Position numbers and translations under genes: made by a program. A DNA stretch of 64,000 nucleotides. It comes from Branchiostoma floridae (lineage: Eukaryota; Chordata; Leptocardii; Amphioxiformes; Branchiostomatidae). The stretch lies in assembly GCF_000003815.2 (NCBI RefSeq), contig NC_049984.1:2378936-2442935 (forward strand), read 5' to 3'. This document shows, piece by piece, positions 43,997-54,800 of this stretch. Every line of letters begins with the position of its first letter. Position 1 is the stretch's first letter. Below the pieces are notes generated by a model, which ran no database searches, had not been told where the DNA came from, and worked only from the letters and a program-made list of their open reading frames with translations.

Positions 43997-46969
43997 TTAG
44001 TCCTTTTGTGGTGTCTTCACATCTTCATACATAATATTTGGCTGTAGGGCTGCTAGCACTTCGTTATGTGTTAGATTTCCGAACTTTAAAGCTTCAGTGT
44101 TAGCCTGAGACTGGCCCTGCCTTGTCTTATCATGACCACTGGTCATTTCTGTAGAAGTTGGGTACTTTTGTGGCGTTTGCTGTAGGGCAGATAACGCTTC
44201 ACTATGTGATTGATCTCCAGCCTTCACAGCATCAGCAATGGTCTGAAACTGGCCCTGCTCTGTCTGATCTTGACCACTAGCTTGTACAACTATGATGTTT
44301 GTGTTGGACTTAGTGATGGCCTGATATTGGCCCTCAACTTTGTACATGGAATTCAGCTGTGAAGCAGTCGGCCCTGTGCCATATGATAGATTCCCAGCAT
44401 CCAAGGATTCAGTAACAGCCTGAGACTGGTCCTGCCCTACCTGATTTTGTTGGTTCATATCTTCATACTGGTGATCATGGACACTAGCTGTAACTACAGC
44501 AACTGTGGTGTGTGTGTTGAATTTAGTGGTGGCCTGAGACTGGCCCTGCCCTGTCTGATTATGTTGCTTGTCTATATCTTCATACTGGTTATCATTACCA
44601 CTGCTCACTACAGCAGCTGCAGTGTTTGTGGTGGTGGTCTGAAACTTGCCCTGACCTGTCTGATTAACTTTGTTCATATCTTCATACTGGTGATCATGAC
44701 CACTCGCTACAGTAGCTGTGTCTGGATTTTCATACAGGTGATCATTATCTCTGGGCAATGCATTAGCCGTTACAGTAGTGTTTGTGTTATCCACGTCTCT
44801 ATATATCTTGTTTGCAATAGCTCTGGTGTTTAAGTTGTGCAATGCAGCTTTGGAATTTTTTAAACCCAAATCAGAATTGCTTACCCTCCTTTTGTACCAG
44901 ATTGTGAGAGTGACGGCAACAGTGACAAGTGCCACTGAACCAACAGCAGATGAAATGACAACAGGCAGGAGGAAACTGGTACCACACTTGGGAGAAATAC
45001 TGGTGGTGGCGAGGGTTGAAGTTAGAGGTTCCATTGCATGACTTGTCAACCCTTTCCATTCAGTGTCAACTGTTGAGTCTACAATGCCTCCAAAGTACCA
45101 ATGATAGTGAGAGCTGACTGTGCCATTGTAACCATTACAGTTGTTATCACTTTGCAATTGGGCATCTACAGATGGTGTTGATTCTCTCAGATCTTTACAG
45201 ATCAGATCTTTGGGACGGATGTCTTCAAGTTTTTGTCCTGAGAGGCTAGAGGGTTTGACACATGTTATCTGATTTAGAAGTGAAGGAGATTTGATCATTT
45301 TTTGCCTGAAAGGAGCCATCTTACAGTCACACTGCCAGGGGTTTGACTCCAGGAACAAAGATATGTTGAGTTGGGATAGATTTGAGAATACATCTGACCG
45401 GATGTTAGTCAACTGGTTGTTACTCAGGAACAAATATTTGAGTCGGGGTAGATTTGAGAATGTGCCACCCTGAATATTGGTTATGTTGTTTGTGTTCAGG
45501 AACAACCATTGAAGCTGGGGTAGATTTGAGAATGTGGCAACCTGTAAGCTGGTGATTTTGTTGGATTTTAGGTTCAACGATGTAAGCATTGGCAGATTTG
45601 AAAACGTGCCAACCTGAATGCTGATTATGTAGTTGGAACCCAGGTTCAGATATTTGAGTCCGGGTAGATTTGAGAACGTGCCAACCTGAATGCTGGTGAT
45701 TTTGTTGAATTCCAGGTTCAAAGATTGAAGTTTTTGTAGACTTGAGAATGTGCCATTATGCATGATGGTGATCTTGTTGTTGTCTAGCCTTAAGTTTTCG
45801 AGCTTTGGTAGATTTGAGAATGTGCCAAGTTGAAGGCTGGTTATGTTATTGTAGTTTAGGAACAAAGTATGGAGGAGGGGTAGATTTGAGAGTGCGCCAA
45901 CCTGAATGCTATTTATGTTGTTGGAGGTCAGGCACAAATCGAGGAGCTCTGGTAGATTAACAAATGTGCCAGCCAGAATTTTATTTATATTGTTTGAATT
46001 CATTCGCAAACTGCGGAGGTTTGGTAGATTTGAGAATGTACCAACCAGAATGTTTCTTATGTTGTTGGAGGTCAGGCACAACGTTTGCAACATGGATAGG
46101 TTTGAAAATGTGCCAACCTGAATACTGGTTATGTTGTTAGAGATCAGGTACAATCTTTTTAGCAGGGGAAGATGTGAGAATGTCGCACAGTGAATGCTGG
46201 ATATCTTGTTGCTTTTAAGGTTCAATATTTTGACCTTTTGTAGATTTGAAAATGTGCCAGCCTGAATGCTGGGTATCTTGTTGCTGTCAAGACGCAACAA
46301 GTTGAGCTTGGGTAGATTGGAGATTGTATTAGCCTGAATCTCTCGTATCCTATTATGTTGTAGGAGCAACGACTGGAGCTGGGGAAGATTTGAGAGTGTG
46401 CCAACCTGAATGTTAGTTATGCTGTTGTGGCCCAGATATAATTTTGAAAGCTGGGGTAAATCTGAGAATGCACCAATCTGAATGCTGCTTATGTTGTTGG
46501 AGGTTAGGCACAGACGTTGGAGTTGGGGTAGGTTTGAGAATATGCTATTATGTATGCTGGTGATTCTGTTGGCATTTAGGTTTAATTGTGTAAGCTTCGG
46601 TAGATTTGAGAATGTACCAACCTGAATGGAATTAATGTTGTTGTTGTTCAGGAGCAAAGCGCGGAGTTGGGATAGATTTGAGAACGTCTTTGCTTGTAAA
46701 TGTATCCTATTGAACCCCAAATACAAATTTGTGACCTTTAGTAGATTTGAGAATACACCAGGTTGAATACTAGTTATCTGGTTATGTGACAAATCTAAGG
46801 TGTAGGTAGATGGTGGGAGGTTCGGAGGGATGCTGGTGAGGTTCAGGCTCACATATTCGCAGTCGCAGTAGTGTAATGATGGTTCACAGCTGCAGCCAGC
46901 TTCTGGCATGTTCGGCTCCTTCAGGATGATGAGAAGGAAAATCAGCAGGTGTCGCAGCTTTCTTCCCAT
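43997..46969 (-). CDS. LRR transmembrane receptor C (990 residues from MGRKLRH)
   Basis: This is the largest ectodomain of the three. It has signal peptide 1-24, cysteine-rich LRRNT (CSCEPSLHYCDC), 20 LRRs (about 55-533; the second is 23 residues), LRRCT cap (NPWQCDCKM, 543-593), stalk, and transmembrane helix at about 666-691 with YKRR stop. The tail of about 300 residues contains HLYENP, HQYEDM, NQYEDI, HQYEDM and, close to the C terminus, MYEDVKTPQKD. It also has SEALSALQQ and NEVLAALQPN segments absent from the intact parts of A and B. The internal Met is preferred because acceptor TTTTCTCCAG ends 13 bases above it; the frame is open 23 codons further up. It shares very high local identity with A and B, so it arose by tandem duplication followed by change in LRR number. 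Confidence 0.9.
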   Translation of the reverse strand: MGRKLRHLLIFLLIILKEPNMPEAGCSCEPSLHYCDCEYVSLNLTSIPPNLPPSTYTLDLSHNQITSIQPGVFSNLLKVTNLYLGFNRIHLQAKTFSNLSQLRALLLNNNNINSIQVGTFSNLPKLTQLNLNANRITSIHNSIFSNLPQLQRLCLTSNNISSIQIGAFSDLPQLSKLYLGHNSITNIQVGTLSNLPQLQSLLLQHNRIREIQANTISNLPKLNLLRLDSNKIPSIQAGTFSNLQKVKILNLKSNKISSIHCATFSHLPLLKRLYLISNNITSIQVGTFSNLSMLQTLCLTSNNIRNILVGTFSNLPNLRSLRMNSNNINKILAGTFVNLPELLDLCLTSNNINSIQVGALSNLPLLHTLFLNYNNITSLQLGTFSNLPKLENLRLDNNKITIMHNGTFSSLQKLQSLNLEFNKITSIQVGTFSNLPGLKYLNLGSNYIISIQVGTFSNLPMLTSLNLKSNKITSLQVATFSNLPQLQWLFLNTNNITNIQGGTFSNLPRLKYLFLSNNQLTNIRSDVFSNLSQLNISLFLESNPWQCDCKMAPFRQKMIKSPSLLNQITCVKPSSLSGQKLEDIRPKDLICKDLRESTPSVDAQLQSDNNCNGYNGTVSSHYHWYFGGIVDSTVDTEWKGLTSHAMEPLTSTLATTSISPKCGTSFLLPVVISSAVGSVALVTVAVTLTIWYKRRVSNSDLGLKNSKAALHNLNTRAIANKIYRDVDNTNTTVTANALPRDNDHLYENPDTATVASGHDHQYEDMNKVNQTGQGKFQTTTTNTAAAVVSSGNDNQYEDIDKQHNQTGQGQSQATTKFNTHTTVAVVTASVHDHQYEDMNQQNQVGQDQSQAVTESLDAGNLSYGTGPTASQLNSMYKVEGQYQAITKSNTNIIVVQASGQDQTEQGQFQTIADAVKAGDQSHSEALSALQQTPQKYPTSTEMTSGHDKTRQGQSQANTEALKFGNLTHNEVLAALQPNIMYEDVKTPQKD

Positions 46970-47179
46970 GTCGTCCTGCAATCTGGAGAAAACAAGTAGG
47001 AAGAGGTAAACAAAGAAATCAGAGATGGCACACTTCACCCCCTTTGCAAATCCTGCATTGCTAGTAGGTCAGGAACAAAGATGTGAACTTCCTGGCAATC
47101 AGATATTTACACACATCCAATACAATACTCAAAACAAGGCACGCAGATGGCAATATGTGCTCAGTGCTGCTGTTTTCCT

Positions 47180-47820
47180 CTGTGAAACAAATCAATTCAT
47201 ACATTTAACGACTGTTTGCAAAATCTTTTATTGCCTTATGCCTCTTTTATGCAAAGTTCTGTTGAATTTTTGGAGTCATTTAAACTTTTTGCTTAGTTTC
47301 TGATCATCCCAGTTTATTTTAGCACATTTGATTAGCAGTAGAGGGAAGTGTTATGGCCCTGAATTATATTTTTTCCAGGATCAAAAAAAATTCTATTTGG
47401 CAACTTGACATTGAATTTGGACCATGAAGCAGTTACATAAATAAGCAACTGTTACAATATTAATATTCTGATAACCCCTAGAGTACCCTCCAGATAAATT
47501 ACCGCAAGGTACATCATATTCTATCACAAACTACAGTTTAAACCTGCTCAAGACGGGAGACCGGACAAAAGTGACGGTTTTGGACAGGTGGCCAGCTTGA
47601 AGATTGGCTCACAACATGGCATATAAATGATGGCCTGAGACTGTCAGCATAATCAACGTTGGAAAAATTAATCTCACTTGAGACTTACAGGGCCAAAAGC
47701 ACTAGGCTTTGACTAATAATATTCTTACAGCAACAACAGGTTTCTCCAGACATTGGTCTAAAAAAAGTATAATGATGAATCATATTCACACAAACTTTGT
47801 ATGATTACAACTGCACATTA
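47180..47820. repeat. Upstream region of LRR gene C shared with unit B
   Basis: 47,180-47,400 aligns with 36,160-36,500, and 47,396-47,620 with 37,780-38,040 (TTTAAACCTGCTCAAGACGG and neighbours). It lacks the 1.25 kb insertion of unit B. No coding region was seen. Confidence 0.7.
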
Positions 47821-49870
47821 TCTTCCGTTAACAGGAACTGAAAGAAGATTAAAAGGTTTAAGCATGCATACACCTAATATGGATGCTTAATTGTCTGATT
47901 TGTACTGTATGAATATTAACATCAGCAGGTTGTTTACTCCCTGGTCTGGTGCCTTTGCTGACATTTCATGTTAACTCTTCTTAGATTTTCAGATGTGAAG
48001 ATAGGAGGAAAACTAAGCTAACTATTTGGCCTTTTTTGGTGAATCCATCGAGTACTTTAATCATCATCATCATCATCATCTGTCGACCCCGGGGGGTGGG
48101 GAGCTTTCAGGTCATTAATTTTTAAATCCAAACGAAATATTGAACTATTGCATTTACTATAAACAAATAGTATTTGTCATCTGTCTGGTGTATTTGCTGA
48201 CATTTCATAAATACTTAAAATTTCTTAGATTTTAAGGCTTGGAAATAAGGCCACAGCAACAAATAAATAGGTGTGGCCTAATATGAATTGAAATAAGATT
48301 AAAAAGCCTTCATACACCTATTATGTACCCTTATGTGTATGGATGGTTAATTGTCTGATTTGTGCTGTTTGAATATTAACATTTAGCAGGTTGTTTACTC
48401 TCTAGGCCTTGTCTGGTGCCTTATGTTGACATTTGCATGTTAAAGCTTTTTTACATTTTCAGATTTGGAGATAAGCAGAAAAAGCATGATGTGCTTTTTT
48501 TGCATGAATCAACTTTAGACTTGTACATTGTTGTCTTTAAACACAAATTTTGAAATTCATCAGAAACATTTAACTATATTTGTCCATAAATGGATAAATA
48601 TTTAGTATTGGTCATATTTTTAAGGCAAAAAAAGTCTAAACATACTGAAAGAATGAAGTTTTGCATGTTGAAATGATAAGCAATATGATACTCGGTATCA
48701 AAAGCTTGGGCTCCAAAAGATTTAGGCAAATAACATTTAGTCATGGCTCATTGCAAGCAGTCCAACAAAATAACAGAGATTCTACCAGCCTGTACTGTGT
48801 GCTGCAGGGAGGAGAAAAAGTCTATTGTGAGCCCTGAAGTTTCCATCCGTTGCAGCAAAAGAAACCTTGAATGTCTCTCGTATCTGCCTACTATTCCAGC
48901 CTCTCTGCTCCCCCGTGCTTGTAAACAATAGACTAGATCTTACCTTCAGCTTTCTCCAGAACTTACCTTTCACGCTGGTCAGAATGTCATTCTTCAGTCG
49001 GTATTTTCTGGGCTGTGAAGTCATGGAGGACTTTCCTCAGTCCTCTTGCTGCCGTTGTGCCTCCCAGATGTGAGCTCTGGGTAGCTGTTCTGGACTTTCC
49101 TCAGTCCTCTTGCTGTCGTTGTGCCGCCCAGATGTGAGCTCTGGGTAGCTGTTCTGGACTTTCCTCAGTCCTCTTGCTGTCGTTGTGCCTCCCAGATGTG
49201 AGCTCTGGGTAGCTGTTCTGGACTTTCCTCAGTCCTCTTGCTGTCGTTGTGCCTCCCAGATGCGAGCTCTGGGGAGCTGTTCTGGACTGGAGTCTGACAA
49301 ACAAGCTGGGATAAGTCTGACGTAATCTGGGTGTGTTGATTGTCTGAAGCTCGCTGTTTGAATATAATCATACTTAGTAATGAATAATGATGCTTTTTTG
49401 TTCATTGAAGTTATTGCATTCAATTCTATGCTGAAAACTCATTGGTTGCAGTTTTCTTGTCAATTGCTATGGGGCATTCTTAGATCATGTTGATGATCTT
49501 GATATGACCTTTTTGAGAGCTATGTTTTTGTATTCTGAAAGTGGTATGTGAATCTTCAAGTTGATCATTTTTGTAAGCTTGGTGACTGGCTGGAATAATT
49601 TAGAATTTCTTAAATATTTTCAGTATTCACAGCTTGAGCAAGGAATTTGCAGTCTGTTACTGTTTTCTTTTAAATAATAGTTTACACCACTTTTTATTAG
49701 TAAGTTAATTGTTTAATGTGTGATTTTGTTCCCAAATAGCCTCTGACTCTGACAACAAAGGATGAAGAGAAAGGAGGAGGAAGGCAGGGAGAAGAAGAAA
49801 CCTGAATGGTTGAGATGTAGAGAAAGAATGGATGTCGGCTGTGGCTTTGGACATATGAGTTGTTGACTCT
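47820..49870 (-). repeat. Conserved upstream block of LRR unit C, with probable 5' UTR exon
   Basis: This is the paralogue of the blocks at 27,180 and 38,860. Donor AAG|GTAAGT gives an exon end at 48,967 on the minus strand. An ATC run (48,061-48,082) and diverged copies of GCCTTCATACACCT occur within. Confidence 0.65.
49018..49285. repeat. 64-bp VNTR in block C (four copies)
   Basis: The unit CTGGACTTTCCTCAGTCCTC ... GAGCTCTGGGTAGCTGTT is present four times here, twice in block B and once in block A. 64 bp is not a multiple of three, so it is not a coding repeat. Confidence 0.88.
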
Positions 49871-50289
49871 TGTTATGTCATAAGTGGGCCGCTATAATTG
49901 AAATGCTGAACAGAAAGATCAGTATGAAAACAAGTCTGTACCTTGATACATGGTTTCATGGAGTGGATACAGTCAGATGCGATTTCCTCTCCCAGGCCTC
50001 TTTTTGCTAGACTTAACTTTGAAATGTCAAAGAAACAAGAAAATGAATTGGAATGGCCTTAAGTCTCTTGAAGCTCTTGTAATAAGTACATTTGATATTT
50101 GCCAGGCTGATCACAAGTAACAACTTGGATGACAGGAACGTATACAAATGCAAGTATTGTGTATTTTTTTCTTTATTTACTAAAAACCAAGCTTCACAAA
50201 TAGCATACTACATGTGTATACAACTTAAAGGAGTCCTAAATGTTACCCTCGGTCTGTCCACTTTAGATGATGTTTAGGGAGCCCAGAGG

Positions 50290-50389
50290 NNNNNNNNNNN
50301 NNNNNNNNNNNNNNNNNNNNNNNNNNNNNNNNNNNNNNNNNNNNNNNNNNNNNNNNNNNNNNNNNNNNNNNNNNNNNNNNNNNNNNNNN
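50290..50389. other. Assembly gap (100 N, probably unknown size)
   Basis: The gap lies at the right edge of the LRR array, between the last unit and the first recognisable PRODH exon. Missing PRODH 5' exons could be here. Confidence 0.99.
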
Positions 50390-50682
50390 GACATTTCGGA
50401 CAGTAGTTCTCTCCACATCATATATACTGTAGTATGTCAATTACAAAGTACTGTGGGAAAGAAAGAAACAAACAAATATCATATAGTGTATCGGGTTACG
50501 TCACTGGAGTGTGTAACAGCTGTAACCTGATCTGTACACCTCATCTTGTTTTGTCAACTCAGTCCTCTTGCAAATTGCAACTGACACAAATCTGTCAATC
50601 AAAAATATATCAGTGTCAGCCCCTTTTTTTTAGCCTGAATGAAAAACAATGAAATTGTTAGATGTAGATAGCAGGCCTTTTT

Positions 50683-50888
50683 CTAGCCTCCTTCACCAGC
50701 CTCTCTAGGGCCTTGGCGAAAGTTGTTTTTTCATGGGGGGGGGGCGTCTATTCGCGATTTTTATCTGGGAATATGCTGGGAAAGAAAGAATGCAGCGAGA
50801 GGGATATATACCAGGGGGGCCCGTCGTATTCCCCGATAAAAATCAACTTTCGCCAAGGCCCTTAACAGACGCAGGTGAAGGAGGCTAG
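50683..50888. mobile_element. Inverted-repeat MITE
   Basis: Arms CTAGCCTCCTTCACC...GGGCCTTGGCGAAAGTTG and their inverse are about 55 bp each. CCTTTT on both flanks may be the target duplication. The centre has a G run and GATATATACC. Confidence 0.75.
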
Positions 50889-51001
50889 CCTTTTCCCAGC
50901 ATCTCTCCTTGCCTGTTGCACACTGAGTGTCAGACAAAAGCTTTGACTATTTTGTCTTCCTGTCTGAAGGAAAATCGATACATCAGGACCCTTTTCTTTA
51001 A

Positions 51002-51684
51002 TCCTTAAGGCCACACCAATTTAATTTCTTGGTTCACGGATTTTCTCATAAAAAATATGGAGCGAGAGGGCGAAATAAAAATAAAAATTGTAAAATGGTT
51101 GGGGTAAAGGTAAGGGCTAATCCAAAACATAAAGAATAAAAAGTTTTCAGCTTGAAAAAAGTACAAAAACACTATTACTGTACAGTAACAGCACCTGTTC
51201 GTTGAAAATTACAAAAGTAGTGTCAGTTTTTATGTTTGTCCCGTTCTTCATGAATGAAAAATATAACTGCAATAATAATAATACCCACATTTTAAGGAGC
51301 TTATAATATAAAGGCCTATTTGCTACACCAGAAAGTTGGTGAATAGTTTCATTAATGGTGAAAATTTGCTGAGTGGTAATTTTTATTTTTATTTTTTTTT
51401 CCAAAAAATAGGAGCGAGCGAATCCGTGAACCAAGAAATTAAATTGGTGTGGCCTAAACTGCCAAACCTGGATATATCCGGCATGCATATACATGTCCTG
51501 TGTGTTGCACCCGGATATATCCGGGATAGTATATTCCCCCGAAGTAGCATCTTTGCGCACCATAGCGCACGAACCCCGGAAGTTAGGGACTTTGGCCTTG
51601 TTTGAGGGGTTCTTTTTGGAGGTCAGCAGCCAACCCTGGCACTGATAGCATTTTATAGTGCTGAAACTCTGGCAGTTTAAGGGT
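51002..51684. mobile_element. piggyBac-like MITE, copy 2, split by a Harbinger-like MITE
   Basis: This is the inverted relative of 9,482-9,718. Its left end TCCT|TAAACTGCC is broken by the element at 51,009-51,454, and rejoining the sides restores the TIR. TTAA lies at 50,998-51,001; the right flank TAAT is a degenerate TTAA. Confidence 0.82.
51009..51454. mobile_element. PIF/Harbinger-like MITE, GGCCACACCAA family
   Basis: Inverted ends of about 35 bp (GGCCACACCAATTTAATTTC...) are flanked by TAA at 51,006-51,008 and 51,455-51,457. It is nested in the piggyBac-like MITE, so it is the younger insertion. Confidence 0.9.
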
Positions 51685-51834
51685 AATAAGTTGTCAAACT
51701 TTCCCACAAAAGTTAAAGCTTCTCAAAACTGACTTATTAAGTTATTTTTGACTCGATCCTTAATTTTCAGCACACGTCTCAAGTCAAAGCCTCTCCCTAA
51801 CTTCTTGTCCGCTCTGTTGTGTCCTCTGTGTCAG

Positions 51835-51899
51835 GTTACTCCAGCACCGACGGTTTCGCCGCCATCAAACTGACTGCATTGGGCAGACCCCAGCTGTTG
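51835..51899 (+). CDS. PRODH: PRODH exon ([16 protein letters not shown])
   Basis: Acceptor TGTGTCAG precedes GT-TAC-TCC and the donor is GTAGGT. The 65 nt encode [20 protein letters not shown] plus L, matching vertebrate [17 protein letters not shown]. The preceding exon must end in phase 1; no candidate was seen upstream. Confidence 0.9.
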
Positions 51900-54800
51900 G
51901 TAGGTCGATAGGTCATCCCACAGGTCATACAGGTCAAAGGTTATAGGCGTGGTGGTACAGGTTGCCATGGATACTAGCTGCGCGGGCGGAAGCATGGAAC
52001 TCCGCCCCAGTCTTTTAAGTTTGTTGGGGGTGTTCTTTCCGAAAGCCTTGCAGACTAATTTCTGAAAACTTTACTAGATTCATTGTTTATGTTAAATACC
52101 AAAAATTGTCAGTTCTTTTGCATTCATAGTTAGGGTATAAAAGACCAGTTTCTTCTAGATCACTTCAGTGTCACTGACAAAAGATAGTCGATGCTATCTG
52201 AAACGTTTGACCGTTTTCAAAATCATATCCTGTTGAAGTTGAGTGGGTGAGTTGCTCGAGTAACAGTCACTGTTTTTTGGCGTATTAAGGTTCAGTCACT
52301 TAGGCTTGTGTTTCCATCTCAAATTTACTGTTAACTGTTATACTCAAGTCAACAAGGGAAAAGGCACTGAAAGGAATTTGAACACAGCTGTAGATGATGA
52401 CGCTTTATTGCTACTTGTAAGTTAGTAGGTTACCAAGGAAACAATCATATGTTACCACCTGGCAAGGCAACTGGACAGAACACCCCTGACCGTACCACAG
52501 GTAGCGTTGATGTGGGGTGGCTGTTTTCGACAGCACTGATTGTACTGCAGAGTTTTACCAGACCTGTGTTCTTGACACATTTTTGCTCAGTAAATGTATG
52601 TTAACTGTTTATAGTATTACTAAGATCTTTGGCATTGAGGAAAAAAGATAACTTTTCTGATAACGTTATTTGCTTTAAGGTGGACTGTGAGGGTCATGTG
52701 TCAAGGTCACAGGTCTGTTGAAACTGAGTGTGATTGATTTCCTATTTCTGACACTGCATGGTCTCATATCAGAGTTCACACAACAGTTAGAAGATACTTG
52801 ATAAGACAAGGGAAAAAATATCTTTTGGAAATGGAAGTATTTTCCTAAAATCCACAAAATTGAAAAAGATCCGTATGATCTTTGGGAAATATTACTGACC
52901 ATAAAATGTACATCACAAAATAGATAGGATACAAAAGATATGAGACTTAGAATTTCTTTCTTTTTACAGAAATGTTTAAAAAACCTTTGTTAACAGTTTC
53001 CTTTTTGCAGGTCATCTACTTCAAAACAAGTATATTATCTAAAAGCTAATGAAACCATCCACGACCAACGCAGATGTTTTAACATTCTAGTTGCAGCTTT
53101 CGGACGTTCTCTCCACGACCAGGCAGTTTTTCGAGGCGCTGACGTCAGCAGAGAAGAAGTTACCGTGGGTTAAGCGGAAATTGACGAAGGAGGTTTTCCA
53201 GAACCGGCTAGAGGAGCTGGGTGTGCCGATGAGCCGTGACGAATCCGGCTGGTGGTTCACCTGGATGGACCAGGATGCATCCGGGTAGGTGTTGGGTTAC
53301 AGGGGTGTTGTCATGTTACACAAGTGGTTTGGGGTTACTTGAGAAGATTTTTGGGCATCGAGTGATTGTCAACAAGTAAAATGAACAGTGGACCATTGAT
53401 TAATGTCCCTGAGGACTGTGACCCTTCGAATTAAAAAAGCATGCAAGTCAGGAGTCAAACTCGTGACCTCTTGGTCCACAAGTATAGGGTCCCTAAAAAC
53501 CATCTGACCACACAGGCTACTATCTGAGTGGAAATTGGTCTCCACTGCAAACACTTCTAGCACCATATTGAAGATTTTTCACCGTCTTACAACACCAAAA
53601 TTTGCTTTCCTCGAATTTTCAGTCGCACTTCCGTCGACCTTCTTCAGGAGTGATGATTCAGTTACTCTGATCACATGACTTAGAGACACGTGATTCTAGT
53701 AACGAATCATTAAAAAAATGATAAATGCCTGGCAGGCGGTATCGGCCCCCGTCTCTGTTGAGTGTTGGCTGATGTGCTCTTATGTAGATGGCCTCAGCAC
53801 CAGCTTCCTCTATGCTTCTTAGTCCATTGCCCTTTGTGTGCAGTTTGGTGGTGTCCTGCCAGTCCATTCCCTGATGTTTCTCCTGTGTGACCTCCCTCTT
53901 CTGAAGTAAGTTAGAAAAAATTGTGGTTTTCTGCCCACTTCAGGGATGTTGATCTTCTTGAGTGGAACCAGATGCTGAAGCCGAACCACAGCCTGCGTAA
54001 AGCTCTGTCATACAGTACACATTACTATCTAGTGGTAATTATAAGAGAAATAAAAGAAAGTGGTTTTCCGCCCGTTTCAGGGATGTTGACCTTCTGGAGT
54101 GGAACCAGATGCTGAAGCCGAACCACAGCCTGTGTAAAGCTCTCCTTTGTGTCAGAGTGAAGTGTACGTTACGCTATTATCTAGTGGTGATTGTTGGTAC
54201 CATGAAAAAACGTTTTTCTACTACCTGTTTCAGGGACATTGACCTTCTTGAGTGGAACCAGATGCTGAAGCCGAACCACAGCCTGCGTAAAGCTCTGTCA
54301 TACAGTACACAATACTACTACTAATATCTAGTGGTGATTGTTGGTACAATGAAAAAACGTGTGGTCCTCTGCCTGTTTCAGGGATGTTGACCTGCTGGAG
54401 TGGAACCAGATGCTGAAGCCGAACCACAGCCTGCGTAAAGCTCTGTCATACAGTACACATTACTATCTAGTGGTAATTACATTTGTTTTCTGTATAAGAG
54501 AAATAAAAGAAAGTGGTCCTCCGCCCGTTTCAGGGATGTTGACCTTCTGGAGTGGAACCAGATGCTGAAGCCGAACCACAGCCTGCGTAAAGCTCTCCTT
54601 TGTGTCAGAGTGAAGTGTACGTTACGCTACTATCTAGTGGTGATTGTTGGTACTGTAACAATGAAAAAACGTGTGGTCCTCTGCCTGTTTCAGGGATGTT
54701 GACCTGCTGGAGTGGAACCAGATGCTGAAGCCGAACCACAGCCTGCGGAAGCTGTTCGTGGTGCCGAACATCGAGACAGGGGAGCTGGAGCCAGCCATGT

